From contig JAEYFY010000327.1 in assembly GCA_023454395.1 (NCBI GenBank), forward strand, positions 1 through 6,056: a DNA stretch of 6,056 nt. Reading direction: 5' to 3'. This document shows positions 1 to 4,098 of this stretch, one piece after another. The position numbers were made by a program, and so were the translations under genes. Below the pieces are notes generated by a model. That model had not been told where the DNA came from. It saw only the letters and a list, made by a program, of their open reading frames with translations, and did no database searches. The number at the start of each line of letters is the position of its first letter. Positions within the stretch are counted from its first letter, which is position 1. Source of the DNA: Pseudomonadota bacterium (lineage in GTDB: Bacteria > Pseudomonadota > Gammaproteobacteria > Enterobacterales > Enterobacteriaceae).

Positions 1-23
1 TTTCTGCAATTAACATTTCATTA

Positions 24-45
24 AAATGATAGCGCTATCACAATT
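24..45. promoter_or_regulatory. Putative CRP-cAMP site overlapping O1
   Basis: The 22 bp fit the CRP layout: a left half TGATA (3 of 5 bases of TGTGA), six bases, then a perfect right half TCACA at 38-42, with AT-rich flanks. If transcription starts near 96, the centre lies near -61.5, the class I position. Catabolite control is expected for a PTS sugar operon. Because the site shares its bases with operator O1, activator and repressor would compete for it. The weak left half keeps this tentative. Confidence 0.4.
27..40. promoter_or_regulatory. LacI/GalR-type operator O1 (inferred)
   Basis: TGATAGCGCTATCA is a perfect 14-bp palindrome with a central CG step, the usual layout of LacI/GalR-family operators. 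A second, imperfect copy of the core lies 34 bp downstream, centre to centre, and both precede the PTS operon. The protein that binds is not in the window. E. coli ula genes are controlled by UlaR, a DeoR-family repressor, so LacI-type sites would mean different control here. The palindrome is seen directly; the family assignment is inference. Confidence 0.6.
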
Positions 46-61
46 ACGAATGATCTATCTA

Positions 62-73
62 GATAGCGCTACC
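62..73. promoter_or_regulatory. Second operator-like site O2
   Basis: GATAGCGCTACC repeats the O1 core (GATAGCGCTATC) with one changed base; the inner TAGCGCTA at 64-71 is a perfect palindrome. It overlaps another palindrome, CTATCTAGATAG at 55-66. With a start near 96 it would cover the -35/-10 spacer, a normal place for repression. Two sites about 34 bp apart, roughly three helical turns, would allow cooperative binding by one repressor. Confidence 0.5.
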
Positions 74-83
74 ATTAATGATT

Positions 84-89
84 ACTATC
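84..89 (+). promoter_or_regulatory. Weak candidate -10 box for the PTS operon
   Basis: TACTAT matches TATAAT at 4 of 6 positions, and TATCCT at 86-91 is an alternative. No good -35 box lies 16-18 bp upstream, which would fit an activator-dependent promoter using the CRP-like site at 24-45. The implied start is near 96-98, leaving a leader of about 35 nt before the first gene. This is inferred from spacing only. Confidence 0.25.
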
Positions 90-132
90 CTTAATAACGA
101 AGCTCAAAGAGAGTCTTATTGAGGTTACAAGT

Positions 133-576
133 ATGCTTAAAACGTTATTAACACCAGATGTGGTACAAGTGGTTCCAAACGTTAGCGATTGGCGAGAAGC
201 CGTTAAAGTGGCGTGCCAGCCATTAATTGATAAAGGTTGTATTGAACCTCGTTATATCGACGCTATTTATAAATCACACGAGAAAATAGGGCCATATTAT
301 GTATTAGGTCCTGGAATTGCGATGCCTCATGCGCGTCCCGAAGATGGTGTTAATCAACTTTCACTTGCTTTAACTATTGTTGAGCAAGGTGTTGAGTTTG
401 GTGCAGATGAAAACGATCCGGTGAAATTACTGATTGTTTTGGCTGCAACAGATAACGATAGCCATATTAATGCCATTGTGAAATTAGCTGAACTTTTTGA
501 TAACGATACAGATATTCAAAAGCTATTTAATGCAAAAAGCAAAGCGGATGTATTAGCCGTTATTAACAACTATTAA
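133..576 (+). CDS. PTS EIIA protein, ascorbate/mannitol-fructose type (UlaC-like)
   Basis: This is a 147-residue cytoplasmic phosphocarrier, about the length of E. coli UlaC, with a single PTS EIIA type-2 domain. It takes phosphate from HPr and passes it to the EIIB encoded next. The active-site segment GPGIAMPHARPEDG places the phosphorylated histidine at H66; a second conserved-looking histidine is H111 in DNDSH. The ATG at 133 follows a TTGAGGT ribosome site (119-125) with normal spacing. The gene ends with tandem stops TAA TGA, and EIIB begins 29 bp later. Gene order is A-B-C, unlike the E. coli ulaABC order (C-B-A by function). The family is clear. The sugar is not, so I give no gene symbol: ulaC would imply ascorbate. 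Confidence 0.9.
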   Translation: MLKTLLTPDVVQVVPNVSDWREAVKVACQPLIDKGCIEPRYIDAIYKSHEKIGPYYVLGPGIAMPHARPEDGVNQLSLALTIVEQGVEFGADENDPVKLLIVLAATDNDSHINAIVKLAELFDNDTDIQKLFNAKSKADVLAVINNY

Positions 577-605
577 TGACGATTTAAATTACCAAGGGGA
601 ATATC

Positions 606-893
606 ATGAAAATTACTGTTGTGTGTGGAAATGGTTTAGGTAGTAGCTTAATGATGGAAATGAGCATCAAAAGTATCCTAAAAGATCTTTCTGTGAATGC
701 AGAAGTCGATCATGTTGATCTGGGATCAGCAAAAGGTACTCCAAGTGATATCTATGTTGGTACTCGTGATATTGCAGAGCAACTCAATTCACAAGCGGTA
801 AATGGAAAGGTTGTTTCACTGGATAACATGATTGATAAAGTGGCGATGAAAGAGAAGCTTTCGGTCGCATTACGTGAATTAGGCGCGTTATAA
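606..893 (+). CDS. PTS EIIB protein, ascorbate family (UlaB-like)
   Basis: This is a 95-residue cytoplasmic EIIB protein of the lactose/ascorbate fold. The N-terminus MKITVVCGNGLGSS carries the P-loop-like phosphocysteine motif, with C7 as the residue phosphorylated by EIIA. It would donate the phosphate to the substrate entering through the EIIC encoded downstream. E. coli UlaB begins with a very similar CGNGQGSS motif. The start is fixed by a strong AAGGGGA ribosome site (594-600) just upstream of the ATG. The stop codon is part of the EIIC ribosome site, so the two genes are probably translationally coupled. The length is normal for a free-standing EIIB. Confidence 0.9.
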   Translation: MKITVVCGNGLGSSLMMEMSIKSILKDLSVNAEVDHVDLGSAKGTPSDIYVGTRDIAEQLNSQAVNGKVVSLDNMIDKVAMKEKLSVALRELGAL

Positions 894-897
894 GGAG
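891..897 (+). promoter_or_regulatory. Ribosome site overlapping the EIIB stop codon
   Basis: TAAGGAG contains both the EIIB stop (TAA, 891-893) and a near-perfect Shine-Dalgarno for the EIIC ATG at 904. A ribosome ending EIIB is therefore placed directly at the EIIC start, which suggests coupled synthesis of the two subunits. Confidence 0.7.
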
Positions 898-903
898 CCT
901 ATC

Positions 904-2160
904 ATGGACTTTTTCCGCTTTCTAATGAGTGATGTGCTTTCAGAGCCTGCTATTTTAGTCGGTTTGATCGCATTGATTGGTTTAATTGCCCAAAAAAAAC
1001 CAGTTACAGAATGTATTAAAGGCACCGTAAAAACCATTATGGGTTTTGTGATTTTAGGTGCTGGTGCAGGTCTTGTCATTAACTCACTGGGTGATTTCTC
1101 AACGATTTTCCAACATGCATTCGGTATTCAAGGCGTTGTGCCTAATAATGAGGCGATTGTCTCTATTGCACAAAAAAGCTTTGGTAAAGAGATGGCATTA
1201 ATTATGTTTTTTGCCATGTTGATCAATATCTTAATTGCACGCTTAACGCCATGGAAATTTATTTTCTTAACCGGTCACCATACATTATTTATGTCGATGA
1301 TGGTGGCGGTTATTTTGGCAACAGCAGGCTTAGAAGGCACAGTATTAGTTGCGGTAGGTTCATTAGTTGTTGGGATTTCAATGGTGTTTTTCCCTGCCAT
1401 TGCCCATCCTTATATGAAAAAAATTACTGGCTCTGATGATGTTGCATTAGGGCACTTCTCCACAATTTCTTATGTCGTTGCTGGCTTTATTGGCAGTAAA
1501 TTTGGTAATAAAGAACATTCAACAGAAGAGATGAATGTACCTAAAAGTTTACTATTTTTACGTGATACGCCTGTTGCCATCGCCTTTACTATGGGGATTA
1601 TTTTTATCATTACCTGTTTATTCGCGGGCGATGCTTTTGTTCGTGAAGTCAGTGGTGGTAAAAACTGGTTTATGTTCTCATTGATGCAATCTATAACCTT
1701 TGCAGCTGGTGTTTATATTATTCTGCAAGGTGTGCGTATGGTTATTGCTGAAATCGTTCCTGCATTTAAAGGTATTTCAGATAAGTTAGTGCCTAATGCC
1801 AAACCCGCTTTAGATTGCCCAGTTGTATTCCCTTATGCACCCAATGCGGTATTAGTGGGCTTCTTAAGTAGCTTTGCCGCAGGTGTTATTGGCATGTTTA
1901 TTCTGTATGCCTTAGATTGGACTGTGATCATTCCGGGTGTTGTTCCTCACTTCTTTGTGGGGGCAACCGCAGGGGTGTTTGGTAATGCAACGGGTGGACG
2001 CCGTGGTGCGATTTTAGGCGCATTCGTTCAAGGTTTATTAATTACCTTCTTACCTGTATTCCTATTACCAGTACTGGGCGATATCGGTATTGCTAATACC
2101 ACATTTAGTGATGCAGACTTTGGTGTTATCGGTATATTGTTAGGTATTATTGTTCGCTGA
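904..2160 (+). CDS. PTS EIIC membrane permease, UlaA/SgaT family
   Basis: This 418-residue, very hydrophobic inner-membrane protein is the channel subunit that carries the sugar while EIIB phosphorylates it. Family landmarks align with E. coli UlaA: IKGTVKTIMGF (38-48), the TGH turn (123-125), ALGHF (181-185), the ILQGVRM helix (273-279) followed by AEIVPAFKGIS, ALDC (302-305), and YAPNAVLVGF (311-320). The usual UlaA is about 465 residues. This protein stops just after the last hydrophobic segment and lacks the polar tail, which does not look like damage because a terminator follows at once. From memory, UlaA contacts ascorbate through H135, Q139, H194, Q195 and D314. Here the histidines (H125, H184) and aspartate (D304) remain, but the glutamines align with F129 and F185. 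Family certain; substrate unknown. Confidence 0.9.
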   Translation: MDFFRFLMSDVLSEPAILVGLIALIGLIAQKKPVTECIKGTVKTIMGFVILGAGAGLVINSLGDFSTIFQHAFGIQGVVPNNEAIVSIAQKSFGKEMALIMFFAMLINILIARLTPWKFIFLTGHHTLFMSMMVAVILATAGLEGTVLVAVGSLVVGISMVFFPAIAHPYMKKITGSDDVALGHFSTISYVVAGFIGSKFGNKEHSTEEMNVPKSLLFLRDTPVAIAFTMGIIFIITCLFAGDAFVREVSGGKNWFMFSLMQSITFAAGVYIILQGVRMVIAEIVPAFKGISDKLVPNAKPALDCPVVFPYAPNAVLVGFLSSFAAGVIGMFILYALDWTVIIPGVVPHFFVGATAGVFGNATGGRRGAILGAFVQGLLITFLPVFLLPVLGDIGIANTTFSDADFGVIGILLGIIVR

Positions 2161-2183
2161 TTGTTTTAAAAATTAAGATACAT

Positions 2184-2223
2184 AAACGCCCCATTGAAAC
2201 TAATTCATTGGGGCGTTTTTTTT
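2184..2223 (+). terminator. Intrinsic terminator of the PTS operon
   Basis: AAACGCCCCA (2184-2193) pairs perfectly with TGGGGCGTTT (2209-2218). Beyond one mismatch, a further 4 bp (2195-2198 with 2204-2207) close a 5-nt loop. A run of eight T follows (2216-2223). It lies 24 bp after the EIIC stop, so the operon ends with EIIC and the racemase gene needs its own promoter. Confidence 0.95.
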
Positions 2224-2269
2224 ACAAAAATTTTTATATGAATTTATATGTTTATTTTGTGAATAACAA

Positions 2270-2278
2270 TGCTATTAT
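2270..2278 (+). promoter_or_regulatory. Extended -10 promoter candidate for the racemase gene
   Basis: TGCTATTAT is an extended -10 element (TGn plus TATTAT, 5 of 6 matches). The -35 region about 17 bp upstream is poor, which extended -10 promoters tolerate. The start would be near 2285, giving a leader of about 80 nt. The perfect palindrome TGAATATTCA (2285-2294) sits exactly at the predicted start and could be an operator. An alternative -10, TATAAA at 2324-2329, has no better -35. Confidence 0.4.
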
Positions 2279-2366
2279 CCTGATTGAATATTCACTGTGT
2301 GTATATTTTCGTACCTAATTAATTATAAAAATAGGTTTACATCACAATCACTAAGGAAAAAAGAAG

Positions 2367-3590
2367 ATGTCTTTTGGTATTCGATATCTTGCGTTGTTAC
2401 CACTTTTTGTTATCACTGCTTGCCAACAACCGGTTAATCACAATCCATCTGCGGTTCAAACAGCTCAGGTTCAACCTGCCATTGTGAATAACTCATGGAT
2501 TGAAATTTCACGTAGTGCGCTTGACTTTAATGTGAAGAAAGTACAATCACTTTTAGGTGATAAATCCTCTCTTTGCGCCATTTTAAAAGGTGATGCGTAT
2601 GGTCATGATTTATCATTAGTTGCACCTATTATGATTGAAAATAATGTGCAATGTATTGGTGTAACGAATAACCAAGAGCTAAAAGAAGTTCGTGATCTAG
2701 GATTCCAAGGCCGTTTAATGCGTGTACGTAATGCCACCGAGCAAGAAATGGCTCAGGCAACAAGCTATAACGTGGAAGAATTGATTGGTAATTTAGATAT
2801 GGCTAAAAAATTAGATGCCATTGCTAAACAACAAAATAAAGTGATCCCTATTCATCTTGCCTTAAATTCAGGTGGAATGTCTCGTAATGGATTAGAAGTT
2901 AGTAACGCAGTAGGGCTTGAAGAGGCGAAGCAAATTGCTCAATTAGCTAACCTTAAAGTGGTTGGCATTATGTCTCATTATCCTGAAGAAGATGCTGATA
3001 AAGTAAAAGAAGATCTTGCTCGTTTTAAACAGCAATCACAAAAAGTATTGGATGTTACAGGGTTAAATCGCAAAGACATTACTCTGCATATGGCAAATAC
3101 GTTTGCCACAATTACCGTGCCTGGATCATGGTTAGATATGGTGCGTGTAGGCGGAATTTTCTATGGCGATACCATCGCAAGTACAGATTACAAACGTGTT
3201 ATGACGTTTAAATCGACCATTGCTTCAATTAATTATTATCCTAAAGGTAATACTGTTGGTTATGATCGAACTTACACACTAAAGCGTGACTCGGTATTAG
3301 CTAATATTCCTGTTGGTTATGCAGATGGCTATCGTCGAGTTTTTAGTAATGCTGGACATGCCTTAATCGGTGGTCAACGTGTGCCTGTTTTAGGTAAAAC
3401 GTCAATGAATACGGTGATTGTTGATATTACAGATCTTAAAAATATCAAATCAGGGGATGAAGTCGTATTCTTTGGTAAGCAAGGCAATAGCGAAATTACG
3501 GCAGAAGAAGTTGAAGATATTAGTGGTGCACTGTTTACGGAAATGTCGATTTTATGGGGTGCAACCAATCAACGGATATTAGTGGATTAA
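2367..3590 (+). CDS. lyr: Secreted broad-specificity amino-acid racemase (Bsr/Lyr type)
   Basis: This 407-residue PLP-dependent racemase of the alanine-racemase fold (type III TIM barrel plus C-terminal beta domain) interconverts L- and D-amino acids. Residues 1-19 form a signal peptide ending in the lipobox ITAC, so C19 is the likely lipidated residue. K74 in LKGDAYGH is the PLP lysine, and Y299 in VGYDRTY is the opposing catalytic tyrosine. [11 protein letters not shown] (314-324) and GKTSMNTV (343-350) are family motifs. SRNG (172-175) places R173 and N174 at positions that I recall as part of the broad-specificity footprint of Vibrio BsrV. C70 and C96 match its recalled disulfide, which suits an oxidising compartment. 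Length and sequence agree with my memory of P. mirabilis lysine racemase, the reason for the symbol; bsr or alr are alternative names. The ATG follows TAAGGA (2352-2357). Exact substrate preference cannot be read from sequence. Confidence 0.9.
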   Translation: MSFGIRYLALLPLFVITACQQPVNHNPSAVQTAQVQPAIVNNSWIEISRSALDFNVKKVQSLLGDKSSLCAILKGDAYGHDLSLVAPIMIENNVQCIGVTNNQELKEVRDLGFQGRLMRVRNATEQEMAQATSYNVEELIGNLDMAKKLDAIAKQQNKVIPIHLALNSGGMSRNGLEVSNAVGLEEAKQIAQLANLKVVGIMSHYPEEDADKVKEDLARFKQQSQKVLDVTGLNRKDITLHMANTFATITVPGSWLDMVRVGGIFYGDTIASTDYKRVMTFKSTIASINYYPKGNTVGYDRTYTLKRDSVLANIPVGYADGYRRVFSNAGHALIGGQRVPVLGKTSMNTVIVDITDLKNIKSGDEVVFFGKQGNSEITAEEVEDISGALFTEMSILWGATNQRILVD

Positions 3591-3636
3591 AGTAGGGTGC
3601 TTGGTAACCACAAAACACAACAACCTGTTTGAGAAA

Positions 3637-3660
3637 TTGTGGGGGAAAATTCCCCCACAA
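3637..3660. terminator. GC-rich hairpin after the racemase gene
   Basis: TTGTGGGGGAA (3637-3647) and TTCCCCCACAA (3650-3660) form a perfect 11-bp inverted repeat 46 bp after the racemase stop. It would fold strongly in RNA. No T-run follows on the + strand and only TTT follows on the - strand. It may therefore stabilise the mRNA 3' end, or pause polymerase, rather than act alone as a classic terminator. The next hairpin (3745-3787) could complete termination. Confidence 0.5.
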
Positions 3661-3690
3661 AGCTATCCCATCAGGGCAAATTTAGCCATT

Positions 3691-3766
3691 TCTCTTGACA
3701 CTCCTTTATAAAGGAGACAGAATCAAGTTGTCTGCTTTGAGACTGCCTCGGATTTTAGTAAAGTAA
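3691..3766 (+). repeat. Direct repeat copy 1 (76 bp)
   Basis: This copy matches 3948-4023 at 72 of 76 positions; the differences are at 3735, 3751, 3760 and 3763. It contains TTGACA (3695-3700), the perfect palindrome CTCCTTTATAAAGGAG (3701-3716), and the 5' arm of a terminator-like hairpin. One frame is open across the whole repeat and closes at TAA 3764-3766. Its last part reads SALRLPRILVK after a possible TTG start at 3728, 11 nt after AAGGAG. Three of the four differences fall at third codon positions and are silent in that frame; the fourth changes Ala to Gly. Sequence identity stops at the stop codon. No transposase, terminal inverted repeat or target duplication is visible. I do not recognise the element. 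Confidence 0.85.
3695..3723 (+). promoter_or_regulatory. Promoter-like box with palindromic spacer, copy 1
   Basis: A consensus -35 TTGACA (3695-3700) is followed, after exactly 17 bp, by CAGAAT (3718-3723, 4 of 6 matches to TATAAT). The spacer begins with the 16-bp palindrome CTCCTTTATAAAGGAG, a possible repressor site or an RNA hairpin. Transcription would begin near 3730 and meet the hairpin at 3745-3787, giving an RNA of only about 60 nt. The -10 is mediocre, and the palindrome could instead act only as RNA. Confidence 0.35.
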
Positions 3767-3787
3767 AATTCGGGGCTTTCGTCTTTT
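3745..3787 (+). terminator. Terminator-like hairpin, copy 1 only
   Basis: Positions 3745-3757 (GCCTCGGATTTTA) can pair along all 13 positions with 3764-3776 (TAAAATTCGGGGC), using two G-U wobbles and a 6-nt loop. CTTTCGTCTTTTT follows, an interrupted T-tract ending at 3787. It could end transcripts from the promoter-like box at 3695-3723 or read-through from the racemase gene. Its 5' arm belongs to the repeat and its 3' arm lies just beyond it, so copy 2 cannot form this structure. Confidence 0.55.
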
Positions 3788-3947
3788 TGGCGCTCGCAAA
3801 TGCTTGAACCAAAATGATCCAAGCACCCGCCCGCATACTAACAGAAATTCACCTCATTCCTATCTTTTTTCGCATAAAAATAATATAAATAAACAAGTAA
3901 AATCAATATGTTAATTGTTTTTGTATCTGGTGTTTATATGCGGAATG
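3767..3947. other. Unique spacer between the two repeats
   Basis: These 181 bp hold the 3' arm and T-tract of the hairpin ending at 3787, then a bulged stem: TGCTTG 3801-3806 with CAAGCA 3820-3825, possibly extended by GGCG 3789-3792 with CGCC 3828-3831. An AT-rich stretch runs from about 3860 to 3940. I see no convincing gene. A 24-codon ATG frame at 3814-3888 has no ribosome site. The GC-richer part (3770-3835) stands out from its surroundings and may belong to the same module as copy 1. Confidence 0.4.
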
Positions 3948-4023
3948 TCTCTTGACACTCCTTTATAAAGGAGACAGAATCAAGTTGTCTGGTTTGAGAC
4001 TGCCTCGAATTTTAGTCAAATAA
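3948..4023 (+). repeat. Direct repeat copy 2 (76 bp)
   Basis: This is the second copy of 3691-3766, in the same orientation and 257 bp downstream. It keeps TTGACA (3952-3957), the palindrome CTCCTTTATAAAGGAG (3958-3973), and the open frame ending SGLRLPRILVK at TAA 4021-4023. The sequence after the stop is unrelated to that after copy 1, so the terminator hairpin is missing. This copy is therefore either a truncated module or a boundary set by the small reading frame. It ends 15 bp before the pta terminator. Confidence 0.85.
3952..3980 (+). promoter_or_regulatory. Promoter-like box with palindromic spacer, copy 2
   Basis: It has the same arrangement as copy 1: TTGACA, a 17-bp spacer containing the palindrome, then CAGAAT (3975-3980). 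Transcription would start near 3987 and run toward pta. The only hairpin ahead (4043-4072) lacks a T-run on this strand, so a transcript could enter the pta 3' end as antisense. Activity is unproven. Confidence 0.3.
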
Positions 4024-4037
4024 GAAATCTGTAGAAT

Positions 4038-4072
4038 AAAAAAACGCCAGATGAAATCAATCATCTGGCGTT
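4038..4072 (-). terminator. Intrinsic terminator of pta
   Basis: A perfect 12-bp stem, AACGCCAGATGA (4043-4054) with TCATCTGGCGTT (4061-4072), closes a 6-nt loop. On the - strand it is followed by a T-run given by the seven A at 4038-4044. It begins 26 bp after the pta stop codon, the expected place for its terminator. Confidence 0.92.
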
Positions 4073-4098
4073 GCTTTACTTGAAGTAAACTTCAGTAA

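Noticed and set aside
888..1436. Short antisense (888-1079) and out-of-frame (1251-1436) open frames inside the EIIC gene
   Set aside because: They lie fully inside a well-supported membrane protein gene, have no ribosome sites and resemble no family. Similar frames inside the racemase and pta were rejected for the same reason.
904..2160. Truncated EIIC pseudogene, because it is shorter than E. coli UlaA
   Set aside because: All family motifs are present through the last hydrophobic helix, the ribosome site is excellent and a clean terminator follows directly.
3814..3888. 24-codon reading frame starting MIQAPARIL
   Set aside because: No ribosome site precedes it, the region is partly occupied by a stem structure, and the second half is AT-rich low-complexity sequence.
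3691..4023. Insertion sequence, MITE or CRISPR
   Set aside because: There are only two copies, 257 bp apart, with no transposase, no terminal inverted repeats around the whole segment and no target duplication. Repeat and spacer lengths do not fit a CRISPR array.
4081..4094. TGAAGTAAACTTCA inverted repeat after the pta stop
   Set aside because: It is a 6-bp stem with a 2-nt loop and no T-run; the 12-bp hairpin next to it explains termination.
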